Program-made: the position numbers and the translations under genes
Part shown: positions 7,782 to 15,899 of the stretch, one piece after another
Layout of the letters: every line of letters starts with the position of its first letter
How positions within the stretch are numbered: the first letter of the stretch is position 1
The notes under the pieces: model-generated
Told to the model about the DNA's origin: nothing
The model's input: only the letters and a program-made list of their open reading frames with translations
Databases searched by the model: none
Assembly: GCA_016709385.1 (NCBI GenBank)
Contig: JADJMW010000005.1
Location: forward strand, 1 to 64,000
Source: Candidatus Rubrivivax defluviihabitans
GTDB taxonomy: Bacteria; Pseudomonadota; Gammaproteobacteria; Burkholderiales; Burkholderiaceae_C
DNA length: 64,000 nucleotides
Reading direction: 5' to 3'

Positions 7782-8495
7782 CTACAGGTGCTTCTTGTAG
7801 AACGCCCATTGCTGGCGCGCCAGCCAGGCAGTGAGGATGACGATCAACCCAGCGCAAAGCTCCCAGGCAACAGGCCCCGGCCAGACCAACAGCGCGACCC
7901 CGCCCAGCCCCAGTGCCACCATCTGCAGGTACTTCGCCCGGTGGTACAGGCTGGCTGACTCTCGCCCTCCGCAGGACCTGCGAATCGCGCGCTCTGTCAG
8001 TCCGTCGGCTGCGCCCACCGCATACAGGAGCAGCAGCAGCGGGAGGAATCGCATGAACGTTGCGAATCGCACGCCCAGCAACTGCGTTCCGACCATCGCG
8101 GTCTCGATGGCCTCGCGATTGGCCAGGTAGCTGCGACGCACCACCGTATCCGGGATCGACAAGGCCGATGGTTCAGCGAAGCGCAGCCCCATGTCATGGA
8201 TGCCGGTGACCTCGAACACCAAGCCATACAGAAGATTCGCCGGCCCGGTGATCTCGCCAGCCCCCCGGCCCTGGCGTGCCGCCAGCGAGATGCCGTGCCC
8301 AAGATCTGCTGCCAGCAGACTGTGCAACCGGTCCACACCATCGGGCCTGACCCGCGACACGAACATCCAGTCGATGCTCCATGCGACCAGCAGGATCGCC
8401 ACCAATCCCAGCCCCACCGAGAACGCCAGCTTCAGCGGGCTCAGCAGCACACCGGCCAAGGGACCCTCGTGAAACGACGTGTTCTTACTCGCCAA
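7782..8495 (-). CDS. ICE membrane protein, TIGR03747/DUF4400 family
   Basis: A 237-residue inner-membrane protein with helices near residues 20-50 (GVLLSPLKLAFSVGLGLVAILLVAW), 145-165 (FLPLLLLLYAVGAADGLTERA) and two near the C-terminus (ALGLGGVALLVW and ELCAGLIVILTAWLA). The GAADGLTERAIRR and GRESASLYHRAKY signatures are typical of the DUF4400/TIGR03747 protein that accompanies TraD in SXT/TOL-type and PFGI-1-type ICEs. It overlaps the traD stop by 11 bases on the same strand, so it belongs to the coupling-protein operon. Its role is unknown; it probably interacts with TraD. Confidence 0.85.
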   Translation of the reverse strand: MASKNTSFHEGPLAGVLLSPLKLAFSVGLGLVAILLVAWSIDWMFVSRVRPDGVDRLHSLLAADLGHGISLAARQGRGAGEITGPANLLYGLVFEVTGIHDMGLRFAEPSALSIPDTVVRRSYLANREAIETAMVGTQLLGVRFATFMRFLPLLLLLYAVGAADGLTERAIRRSCGGRESASLYHRAKYLQMVALGLGGVALLVWPGPVAWELCAGLIVILTAWLARQQWAFYKKHL

Positions 8496-10497
8496 GTCCG
8501 GCCTCCACTTCCGCGGCCTGAACCAGGTCTTCCTGCGGCCGATTCCATGGGCCGTCCAGTCGGCTGCGCAACGCCTGCCCGATCGCCGTCAGGCCCTCGG
8601 GCATCAGCGGATCGTGTTCGGCACTGGGCAGCGGCATCCGGATCTTGTGCAACCGGCCACCATGGATCAATGCAAAGGCCTGGCCCTTGGGCAACTGCAC
8701 CAGATCGGTCGGCTCCAGCATGCGCACGCTCTCCGGGGCGATGCGGTCCTCATTGCGGCTGGCGAAATCGGTGAACTCGCCCGGATCGTTGGTGTCCGAA
8801 ACCGACGACGACACGATGGTCGACACCACATGAACCTCAGGCAACTGGTCTGTCAGCAACTCGGCCGTGGCCACCTCCTTCACCCGCAACATGATCAGCG
8901 TGTTGAAGTTGCCGGCGATCTGACCGGCTTTGGCGGGTGAGCCGATGCGAGCTTCCACGTCCGACCAGGTCTGCGTATACGCCGTCACCTGGAAACCCGC
9001 CCCGCCCGCCTTGTTCAGCAGCGGGATGAATTCGTCGCCGATCAACTCGTTGAACTCGTCGGCATGGATGGCGATGCGCCGCGGTCGGATCTCGCCCGGC
9101 AGTCCGCGCCCTGGGCCGAACTTGTAGAGGCTGCCAGCCACGCTGGTGAGATCCGCGAACATGGAATTGCCCACCGCGCCCGCCACCTCGTAGTCGGACA
9201 GCGCATCGAGCCCGACATAGACGATCCCGCCCAAATTGATCACCGAGGTCCAGTCGAACACCGGCCGCCAGTCGGTCGGATCATCGAGCGCCGGCGACAG
9301 CAACGCTGCCGTGCGGCCGGTGGTGAGCTTTTCCATCAAGGGCAGCAACGACGCCACCAGCTTGTCGAAGTGGCTCTTCTCGTAGTTCAGGGTCGAGGCC
9401 AGCGCATGGGCGATCGGGTCGTAGAGCTTGCGGCGACGGGCGTACTCGACCAGGCTGACCGCACGCGCACCGCGTGACTGCAAGCCCTTGTCCAGACTCT
9501 TCTTGTCGATCGCCATGGCCTGCAATGCCGCACGCCAACCGGCGGCAGCCGGTTCCTGGTCGAACCAGTGCTCGAAGTAGTCGACCAGCAAGGGCTCGAC
9601 ATCGGAGGCGTAGCGGTTGATCTCCTGGTAATCGGGCTTGCGGCCCAAGGCCACCAGCGCGCGCGCCATCACGTTGACGAAGCGCCAGACGAACTCCTTG
9701 AACGCGGCCGACTGTCCTTCCGAGGGCAACTGGCCGGCGATGCGCGTGGCCACCTCGGTGATGCGCGAGAAGCTGCCCACCGGGTTGTAGCGCGCCGAGA
9801 TCTCCGGGTGTCCGAGGTGGAACATGAAGAACTCGTCCGCGCGCCCTGCCCGCTGGCTTTCAGCATAGATGCGACGCAGCAGGTCGATGTCACCCTTGGG
9901 GTCGAACACGATCACCACCTCACCGCGACGGATGTCCTGGGTGATCAGCAGTTCCGCCAGGCGCGTCTTGCCCACCCGCGTGGTACCCAGCACCAGCGTG
10001 TGACCAACCCGGTCGGCGATGTCCATCCAGATGTCGGCTTCACCCGGCTCGACCCCGTGGATTGCGGGATCGCCGCCCAGGCCGACGGGTGCGACTAACT
10101 GCGGACGCAGGCGCCCGAACAGTTCAACGAGCAAACCTCGCTGCAACAGCGGCTGGTTCTCGGGCCGACGAGCCTCGACCAGGCGCTGGGTGTGGCGCTG
10201 GTCCCACTGGAAGCCCCGCCCCAGAAACAGCCGCTCAGCCGACCACGGGATCTCGGTCGAGGTCACCTCGTAACGGCGCTGACGTCTCAGGTTGGCACGG
10301 TAGCGCAGGGTTTGCAGGCCGGCAGCACCGCGCCAGGCCGCGTGCGACACCAATGCGCCGGCCAGCAGCCAGTCCCACGGTCGGCTCAGCAGGAACAGGC
10401 CCGGCGCACCGATTACCACGCCCGCGCCGAGTGCCGACGCACAGGCTGAACGCAGTTCATGCGCCGGCCGCAGCAGGGCTTCTAGCGGATAAGCCAT
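8485..10497 (-). CDS. traD: Type IV coupling protein TraD (SXT/TOL subfamily)
   Basis: A 670-residue FtsK/VirD4-type ATPase that links the relaxosome to the secretion channel. It has two N-terminal membrane helices (about 22-50), Walker A GTTRVGKTR near residue 170 and Walker B AIHADEFNEL near 475. The fingerprint motifs FDPKGDIDLLRR, FMFHLGHPE and SARYNPVGSFSRITEVATRI belong to the TIGR03743 TraD group. I take the ATG at 10497 (MAYPLEALL) because its A coincides with the last base of the upstream TGA. A longer frame to 10677 would lie inside the relaxase gene and its extra residues look like shadow sequence. Confidence 0.95.
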   Translation of the reverse strand: MAYPLEALLRPAHELRSACASALGAGVVIGAPGLFLLSRPWDWLLAGALVSHAAWRGAAGLQTLRYRANLRRQRRYEVTSTEIPWSAERLFLGRGFQWDQRHTQRLVEARRPENQPLLQRGLLVELFGRLRPQLVAPVGLGGDPAIHGVEPGEADIWMDIADRVGHTLVLGTTRVGKTRLAELLITQDIRRGEVVIVFDPKGDIDLLRRIYAESQRAGRADEFFMFHLGHPEISARYNPVGSFSRITEVATRIAGQLPSEGQSAAFKEFVWRFVNVMARALVALGRKPDYQEINRYASDVEPLLVDYFEHWFDQEPAAAGWRAALQAMAIDKKSLDKGLQSRGARAVSLVEYARRRKLYDPIAHALASTLNYEKSHFDKLVASLLPLMEKLTTGRTAALLSPALDDPTDWRPVFDWTSVINLGGIVYVGLDALSDYEVAGAVGNSMFADLTSVAGSLYKFGPGRGLPGEIRPRRIAIHADEFNELIGDEFIPLLNKAGGAGFQVTAYTQTWSDVEARIGSPAKAGQIAGNFNTLIMLRVKEVATAELLTDQLPEVHVVSTIVSSSVSDTNDPGEFTDFASRNEDRIAPESVRMLEPTDLVQLPKGQAFALIHGGRLHKIRMPLPSAEHDPLMPEGLTAIGQALRSRLDGPWNRPQEDLVQAAEVEAGLGE

Positions 10498-11804
10498 CAG
10501 GTCGGCACGCTCGCGCCTTCCACCACGCGCACCAGCGCCGAATCGATGGCGGGCAGTGCCTGGATGAATCGCTGCGGCTCGCGGATCACGATGCCTTTGA
10601 TCCGCGTACTGCCACGGTCGGACCGCTTGCGCTCGTAGCAGAGGATGTTCACGCCGCGATCGGCACGCAGGTGCCACCCCTCGCGCAAGACCTCGCGTTG
10701 CACGCGCTTGGCCTCATCGGCAGCGGACTCTGGCACCCCGACTTGCTGTTTGGCGAACTCCCGGAAGATGCGTGGCGAGGCAAGTAACAAGCCTTCAGCC
10801 ACCACATGCACGAGCGCATCAGGCTCGTTCACCGATAACCTGCCATCGAGCATGCCCTGTCTCAGCCACGCCATGAACTGAAGAGCAAGCGCGGATTCGT
10901 CAGGCGACACCTCCTCCAGGAATTCAGGCGGATCCACGGCGAGGACGCTCTGCGTCTCGGGTGAACTGACCGCGACGACGGGTGTCGCTGCCGGAACCAC
11001 GGGCGTAGCGCTGACCGCCTGGGCTTTACCCGGCGGCCTTCTGGGCGCATCACTTTCCACCAACTCGCTGAGGACGCCGTCCGGATCGGCATTGCCACTC
11101 AGGCACGCTCGCAGTTCGGCCACCAATGCAGGATCCTCCCTGAGCCAATCCTGGATGGCAGCCGGCACACAGCGCTCAAAAAGCTCCCAGGCCGCAGCCG
11201 CGTCGACCGGATCCGGCACCACCCCAGGCGGCAAGGACTCGACGACATACCCGAGCGCGCCGCAGGACCGCATCGAGCCCGCCGCTGGGTTCCATGCACG
11301 AGGAACGCCGGTGTCCATTGCCATCCACACCCGCATCCCATTGCTGACATAGGGCAAGTCGCGCAGCAATGCCGCCACGAACACCGCGTAGGTCCATCGA
11401 TGCGCCTGTGCGCCGATGACCTCGGGGGCGGCACCGCGCGGCAGGATCTGGCCGCGCCGCCGATCGAGCGAACGCAGCGCTGTTGCGAGCGCCCGGTGCA
11501 GTTGTCCACCGGCCAGCCCAAGCTGCCCCGAGCCCGACACGGGCAGCATCTGGACGAACGCGGCATGGCCCTCGATCAGCGGCTGCGCTGCCAACGCAAA
11601 CACCTCCGCCGGGAAGGCCAGCTTGATGCGCAGGCACCGAATCGCATTGCCGAGTCCGAGGCGATCGATCAGCGACTGAGCGGCCAGCACAGGCTGTTCG
11701 GCACCCAGCCCAGAAGGCATCCCGCACGACTCGATCGGCGCCTGCATCCGGTCGCCGATGTCGGCTCCAAAGTAGGGCTCGCGCCTGTCTTCAAGTTGAG
11801 GCAT
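10497..11804 (-). CDS. TraI_2 domain (MOB-H relaxase-like) protein with degenerate metal-binding motif
   Basis: A 435-residue protein sharing an operon with TraD. The N-terminal 150 residues follow the TraI_2 layout (AFVQMLPVSGSG, GGQLHRALATALRSLDRRRGQILP, HRWTYAVFVAALLRDLP). The C-terminal residues from about 300 follow TraI_2_C (LQFMAWLRQGMLDGRLSVN, then VNEPDALVHVVAEGLLL, then REVLREGWHLRAD). MOB-H relaxases normally carry a histidine-rich stretch before the GGL motif and an HD pair (LLHDIG). Here the histidines are replaced (GSGQLGLAGGQ) and HD reads RD. The protein is also shorter than typical MOB-H relaxases. It may be a non-catalytic relaxosome component or a divergent relaxase with other catalytic residues. 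Confidence 0.75.
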   Translation of the reverse strand: MPQLEDRREPYFGADIGDRMQAPIESCGMPSGLGAEQPVLAAQSLIDRLGLGNAIRCLRIKLAFPAEVFALAAQPLIEGHAAFVQMLPVSGSGQLGLAGGQLHRALATALRSLDRRRGQILPRGAAPEVIGAQAHRWTYAVFVAALLRDLPYVSNGMRVWMAMDTGVPRAWNPAAGSMRSCGALGYVVESLPPGVVPDPVDAAAAWELFERCVPAAIQDWLREDPALVAELRACLSGNADPDGVLSELVESDAPRRPPGKAQAVSATPVVPAATPVVAVSSPETQSVLAVDPPEFLEEVSPDESALALQFMAWLRQGMLDGRLSVNEPDALVHVVAEGLLLASPRIFREFAKQQVGVPESAADEAKRVQREVLREGWHLRADRGVNILCYERKRSDRGSTRIKGIVIREPQRFIQALPAIDSALVRVVEGASVPT

Positions 11805-12106
11805 CCGGGCAGTATTCCGCGCGCGCGGGCCAGCAACAGCAATGACTGCGGCGCGAGCAAAGCCCTGATTCGGCCTTGACGCCGCCCTCGCGCAGCGACC
11901 TGCCAGCGGTGCGCCCGGGCCACACGAAAGGCCTCCGAGGAGAGCGCCACTCGACCCACTGGAAGCGCCCGCTTTTCAAGGGGAAATCGGGGCTTCAGCG
12001 AGGCCCCGATTGACCCTGATTCAAGGGCCCTGCCTGCCTACGATGACCTCGAAATGCGCTGTGCTGAACGCGGCCAGCGCCCGTGCCAACGTGTGAGGAG
12101 GTCCTG
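11805..12106. other. Divergent intergenic region between relaxase-like and mating-pair genes; oriT candidate
   Basis: About 300 bases without a convincing gene. It holds the perfect 9-base inverted repeat AATCGGGGC / GCCCCGATT at 11985-11993 and 12003-12011, a 9-base loop, and GC-rich flanks. Promoters for both arms must lie here. The position beside the TraI_2 gene and the inverted repeat fit an origin of transfer, but no nic consensus is recognisable. A terminator is less likely because no T-run follows on either side. Confidence 0.4.
11985..12011. repeat. Perfect 9-bp inverted repeat
   Basis: Arms AATCGGGGC and GCCCCGATT separated by TTCAGCGAG, in the divergent region between transfer operons. 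It could be a relaxosome recognition hairpin or a regulator site. Confidence 0.55.
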
Positions 12107-12610
12107 TTGCCCAAGTCGATGAGCCGGCGTCCCCGGGTGGGGTGGATCGTCGCGATCAGCCTGATCGCGACGTTCCCCGCACACGCCTGCTGGGAGCAGG
12201 CCGGCGAACGCTACGGCGTCAGCCCCGAGTTGCTCTACGCCATCGCCCGCACCGAATCCGGCCTCGATCCGCAGGCCGTCGGCCGCAACCGCAACGGCTC
12301 CCGCGACATCGGCCTCATGCAGATCAACTCCGCCTGGCTGCCCCGCCTCTCGGCCCACGGCATCGCAGAGCGCGACCTGTTCGACCCCTGCACCAGCATC
12401 CATGTCGGCGCCTGGATCCTCGCCGGCAACGTCCGGCGGCTGGGCTACACCTGGGAGGCCGTCGGTGCCTACAACGCCACGAGTCCCACGCTGCGGAGGG
12501 CCTACGCCGAGCGGGTCTACCGCCAGGTGACCGCGTCCCGAGCGCCGCCCCGGCCCGGGCCGCCCTCCGCCCCCTCCCTCCGACCGCTACTCACGGCGAG
12601 CGCGCAGTAG
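12107..12610 (+). CDS. Lytic transglycosylase of the conjugation system
   Basis: About 167 residues when started at TTG 12107, which sits 6 bases after GAGGAG; an ATG at 12119 is the alternative. A signal peptide (RVGWIVAISLIATFPAHA) is followed by an SLT/goose-lysozyme-type fold. The catalytic segment is AIARTESGLDPQAVG, then RDIGLMQINSAWLPRL, with further motifs CTSIHVGAWILAGNVRRLGYTWEAVGAYN. It cuts peptidoglycan in the periplasm to let the mating channel assemble, as do VirB1/TraL/PilT-like transglycosylases of other conjugative elements. It is the first gene of the plus-strand transfer operon. The C-terminal tail is proline-rich. Confidence 0.9.
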   Translation: MPKSMSRRPRVGWIVAISLIATFPAHACWEQAGERYGVSPELLYAIARTESGLDPQAVGRNRNGSRDIGLMQINSAWLPRLSAHGIAERDLFDPCTSIHVGAWILAGNVRRLGYTWEAVGAYNATSPTLRRAYAERVYRQVTASRAPPRPGPPSAPSLRPLLTASAQ

Positions 12611-12670
12611 CGGCTGCGCATGCCCGCCTCCATCCCCCGACCGCTGCCTCCCCACAGAAAGGACTTCCCC

Positions 12671-12967
12671 ATGAACCCATCCCGCCGCCTCGCCGTCATC
12701 GCGCCCGTGGCCATCGTCCTGGCGCTCGGCGCCACCTCGGCCTTCGCCGGCACCACTGGGACCGAGTTCCAGACCATGTACACGACGCTGCTGAACTGGG
12801 CGACTGGCTATCTCGGCAAGGCCATCGCCGTGGCTGCGTTCATCCTCGGCGCGGGCATCGGCGTGGCCCGTTCCTCGCCGGTCCCGGCCCTGGCTGGCGT
12901 GGTGTTCGCGCTGTTCATGGTCTACGTGCCGACCATCATCGACTCGATCATGACGGCGACGATCTGA
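12671..12967 (+). CDS. traA: Conjugative pilin, VirB2/TrbC-like
   Basis: A 98-residue prepilin starting at ATG 12671, after AGAAAGGA. A cleavable signal (VIAPVAIVLALGATSAFA) precedes a mature part of two hydrophobic helices (LLNWATGYLGKAIAVAAFILGAGIGVA and VPALAGVVFALFMVYVPTI) joined by a short positively charged turn. This is the VirB2/TraA pilin architecture. Its position directly before traL and traE is the F-type order. A longer in-frame start at 12620 would put non-signal sequence in front, so I reject it. Confidence 0.88.
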   Translation: MNPSRRLAVIAPVAIVLALGATSAFAGTTGTEFQTMYTTLLNWATGYLGKAIAVAAFILGAGIGVARSSPVPALAGVVFALFMVYVPTIIDSIMTATI

Positions 12968-12979
12968 CGCGACGCGGCC

Positions 12980-13270
12980 ATGACTGACGCCTCGCTTGAC
13001 ATCCCGCGCCGCCTGAACGATGCACCCCGCATGTTCTGGTGGGAGATCGACGTCGCCCTGATCTTCCTGGGGGCGGTGTTGACCGGGATGGTGGCCGGCT
13101 TCTTCATGACCGGCTGCGCCCTGGGCGTGCTGCTGGCCTGGAGCTTCGGCAAGGCCAAGTCGGGCGAGCATCCCGCCTTCGCGCTGCACCTGCTGTATTG
13201 GCACCTGCCAGCGCAGATCTCGGGGCTCAAGCGCACGCCACCGTCCCACCAGCGAGACCTGCTGGGATGA
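12980..13270 (+). CDS. traL: TraL, conjugative transfer membrane protein
   Basis: A 96-residue VirB3-like inner-membrane protein. It has IPRRLNDAPRMFWWEID, a characteristic TraL start, then two adjacent membrane helices (VALIFLGAVLTGMVAGFFM and GCALGVLLAWSF), then a basic C-terminus (LLYWHLPAQISGLKRTPPSHQRDLLG). It overlaps traE by 4 bases (ATGA). Confidence 0.92.
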   Translation: MTDASLDIPRRLNDAPRMFWWEIDVALIFLGAVLTGMVAGFFMTGCALGVLLAWSFGKAKSGEHPAFALHLLYWHLPAQISGLKRTPPSHQRDLLG

Positions 13271-13875
13271 AGCTGGAATGGCTGCGCGCCGACATCGCGA
13301 GTGCCCGGCGGGCCACGACCTTTCTGGCCGTGCTGCTCACCGGCTCGCTGCTCGTCAACGTCGTGCTCGCCTTCTTGACAGTGCGCCTGTCCGACCGTGA
13401 ACGGGTGGTGCTGGTGCCACCCACGATCAACAAGACCTTCTGGGTCGAGTCCGAGCGGGTCAGCGCCGAGTACCTGCAGCAGATGGCGTACTTCCTGATG
13501 CAGCTCACGCTCGACGTCACGCCGCACAGCGTGGACCACCAGGCCAGCGTGCTGATGCAGTACGCCGCACCGGCGTCCTTCGGAGAGTTGCGCACGGCCA
13601 TGGCCGCCACCGCCGATCGACTCAAGCGCGACGGAGCCTCGACGGTCTTCAGCGCACGCGACCTGGTCGTCGACGAGGCCACGCAGCGCGTGGGCGTGCG
13701 CGGCCAGCTCACCACCTACGTCAGCGACCGCCGCGTCTCCGAAGTCTCGAAGGGCTACGCCATCGAGCTGCAGTACGCCGGCGGCCGAGTCTTCCTCAAG
13801 GCATTCCGCGAGACCAATCCCAATGACCCCCTGGAAACCCAGTCTCATCCTGCTACCGCTGCTGCTGCTCGTTGA
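13267..13875 (+). CDS. traE: TraE, VirB5-position mating-pair assembly protein
   Basis: 202 residues from ATG 13267. It has one N-terminal membrane helix (TTFLAVLLTGSLLVNVVLAFLTV) followed by a periplasmic domain with the TraE signatures VLVPPTINKTFWVESERVSAEYL and LTLDVTPHSVDHQASVLMQY. F-type TraE is structurally VirB8-like and scaffolds the inner-membrane complex. The 3' end overlaps the start of traK by 53 bases, unusually long even for this compact operon. Confidence 0.92.
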   Translation: MKLEWLRADIASARRATTFLAVLLTGSLLVNVVLAFLTVRLSDRERVVLVPPTINKTFWVESERVSAEYLQQMAYFLMQLTLDVTPHSVDHQASVLMQYAAPASFGELRTAMAATADRLKRDGASTVFSARDLVVDEATQRVGVRGQLTTYVSDRRVSEVSKGYAIELQYAGGRVFLKAFRETNPNDPLETQSHPATAAAAR

Positions 13876-14533
13876 TCCCGCCCACGCGCTACAGATCGTG
13901 GATGCGCAGGACGGGCAGACCGCGCTCGGCAAGGTCTCGCGCAAGGAGGTCACCCGCATCGCTTTCGAGCGCGGGCGTGTGCGCAAGGTCACTGGCAGCG
14001 CGGGTGAGTTCGTCCTGGAGAAGGACGACGAGAAGGGCCAGATCTTCGTGCGGCCCACCGACCCGCAAAGCACCAAGCCGATCAACCTCTTCCTCACATC
14101 CGATCGCGGCACGGTTGCGTTGCTGCTGCAGCCGGTCGACACCCCGAGCGACTCGATCGTGATCCGCGAGCCGCGCGAGCGCAGCGCGGCGCCCACCCGC
14201 CTCGAGGCCAGTGGCCGACATGTCCGCACGCTCAAGAACCTGCTGCTCGCGTTGGCCGAAGACGCCCTGCCAGACGACATGGAGGTCAAGGAGCCTGCAC
14301 GCGACATCGCCCTGTGGCTGGGCACCCGCCTCACGTTGCAGCGGGTGCTGCTGGGGTCTGGCGTAGTGGGCGAGAAGTACCAGCTGACCAACATCGGCAA
14401 CACGACCTTGGAGCTGGCGGAGGCCGAACTCTTCAAGCCCGGCGTGATGGCTGTCAGCTTGGAGCAGCCCAGCCTGCGACCGGGCGAGGCCACCAACCTC
14501 TTCGTGATCCGGGAGCGCAAGAACGATGACTGA
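13823..14533 (+). CDS. traK: TraK, secretin-like outer-membrane core protein (VirB9 counterpart)
   Basis: 236 residues. A signal peptide (LILLPLLLLVDPAHA) precedes a periplasmic beta-rich protein. Family features are RIAFERGRVRKVTGSAGEF, EKGQIFVRPTDPQSTKPINLFLTSDRGTV, and a C-terminal segment with LTNIGNTTLELAEAELFKPGVMAV. It forms the outer-membrane core ring with TraV and TraB. The start lies inside traE and the stop overlaps traB by 8 bases. Confidence 0.92.
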   Translation: MTPWKPSLILLPLLLLVDPAHALQIVDAQDGQTALGKVSRKEVTRIAFERGRVRKVTGSAGEFVLEKDDEKGQIFVRPTDPQSTKPINLFLTSDRGTVALLLQPVDTPSDSIVIREPRERSAAPTRLEASGRHVRTLKNLLLALAEDALPDDMEVKEPARDIALWLGTRLTLQRVLLGSGVVGEKYQLTNIGNTTLELAEAELFKPGVMAVSLEQPSLRPGEATNLFVIRERKNDD

Positions 14534-15899
14534 GCCCGTCCCCAGTTCGGTGGCCGTCAAGCGCCGCCAGTACCTGCTGCTGGCAGGAGTCGGCGCGGTG
14601 ATCGTCATCGGCACGGTCTTCTCGGTGTCGCTCACTGGCTCGAAGCCCGCCACCGAACGCCAGTCCAAGCCCAAGTCGACCAACATCCTGGCGCCCGGCG
14701 CCCAGGTCGATCCGCGCGATGCCTGGCGTGGGCAAGCCGACGCCCAACTGCGCGCGATCGAGCAGAAGTCGCGCGAGCTCGCCCAACGCGACAGCGAAAT
14801 GGAAGGCCAGAGCCGCGAGATGATCGAGCGGCTGCGCAAGCTCGAAGGCAGTGGCGCTGCGGGCTCCGCAAACGGTGGACTCACCGCCCTGCCTCCGCCT
14901 CCGATCGCGGCACCGGCCACCCGTCCGAGCTTTGGTCCCGACGCGGCCAATGGGGCGCAAATCGGCAGCGGGCAGCAACGCGCTGCAGCCCTCCCGCAGC
15001 TCCCGCCCCCTCCACCCCCACAGCCGAACCGTGCCGGCAGCTTCGGCCCGATGCCGGCACCCGGCTCGAATGGCCTGCAGGCCGCCCCGCTGTCGGGAAT
15101 CGTGAGCATCACGCTGGCCGATACGGCCTCGGGCCAGGCCGCGAAGCCCGGCACCGACCCCGCGGTCAAAACCGCCGCACCACGCGACACCCGCCGCTAC
15201 ATCCCGAGTGGTGCCTTCACCCGCGCGCTGCTGCTCGGCGGTCTCGACGCCCCCACCGGCGGGCAGGCCCAGCGCAACCCGCAGCCCGTGCTGCTGCGCC
15301 TGATGGACAACGCGGTGCTGCCCAACCAGTTCCGCTCCAAGGTCAAGGAATGCTTCGTGGTGGGCGCCGGCTACGGCGACGTCAGTTCCGAGCGTGCCTA
15401 CATCCGCACCGAGTCCCTGTCGTGCATCACGCGCGACGGGACGGCCATCGACGTCCCGGTCAAAGGCTATGTCGCCGGCGAAGACGGCAAGGCCGGCATG
15501 CGCGGCCGCCTCGTCTCCAAGCAGGGCCAGATCCTGGCCAACGCGCTGTTGGCAGGTGTCGCCAGTGGCATCGGCCAGGCCTTCACGCAGAGCGCGACCA
15601 CGATGTCGATCTCGCCGCTGGGCACCACCAGCACCGTCGACCCGGCCAAGCAACTCCAGGCGGGCCTGGGAACCGGCGTGGGCAAGGCCCTGGATCGGCT
15701 CGCCCAGTACTACATCACCCTCGCCGAGAAGGTCTTCCCGGTGATCGAGATCGACGCCGGACGCACCGTCGACGTCGTGCTCACCCAGGGCATCGCCCTG
15801 CAGGGATCACTGGACGCCGCCACACAGGACGCCGAGACCTATCCGCGACTCGCAGCCCGAGCCAACCAACGAAGGAGTTCCGAAGATGACGATGAATGA
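14526..15899 (+). CDS. traB: TraB, VirB10-like core complex protein
   Basis: 457 residues. A single N-terminal membrane helix (LLLAGVGAVIVIGTVFSVSL) precedes a Pro/Gln/Ser-rich periplasmic stretch (about 40-215). The VirB10/TrbI beta-barrel domain (about 220-445) contains RRYIPSGAFTRALLLGGLDAPTG and VPVKGYVAGEDGKAGMRGRLV. It spans both membranes and gates the channel in response to TraC and TraD. A short coiled coil (about 65-115) precedes the proline-rich region. Confidence 0.93.
   Translation: MTEPVPSSVAVKRRQYLLLAGVGAVIVIGTVFSVSLTGSKPATERQSKPKSTNILAPGAQVDPRDAWRGQADAQLRAIEQKSRELAQRDSEMEGQSREMIERLRKLEGSGAAGSANGGLTALPPPPIAAPATRPSFGPDAANGAQIGSGQQRAAALPQLPPPPPPQPNRAGSFGPMPAPGSNGLQAAPLSGIVSITLADTASGQAAKPGTDPAVKTAAPRDTRRYIPSGAFTRALLLGGLDAPTGGQAQRNPQPVLLRLMDNAVLPNQFRSKVKECFVVGAGYGDVSSERAYIRTESLSCITRDGTAIDVPVKGYVAGEDGKAGMRGRLVSKQGQILANALLAGVASGIGQAFTQSATTMSISPLGTTSTVDPAKQLQAGLGTGVGKALDRLAQYYITLAEKVFPVIEIDAGRTVDVVLTQGIALQGSLDAATQDAETYPRLAARANQRRSSEDDDE

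Noticed and set aside
10498..10677. N-terminal extension of TraD
   Set aside because: It would lie wholly within the TraI_2 gene, and the extra residues are Arg/His/Ala-rich shadow sequence; the TGATG junction at 10497 is the better start.
12922..15653. Long minus-strand open frames opposite pilin, traL, traE, traK and traB
   Set aside because: GC-rich coding strands create long antisense frames; the plus-strand genes have signal peptides, family motifs and coupled starts.
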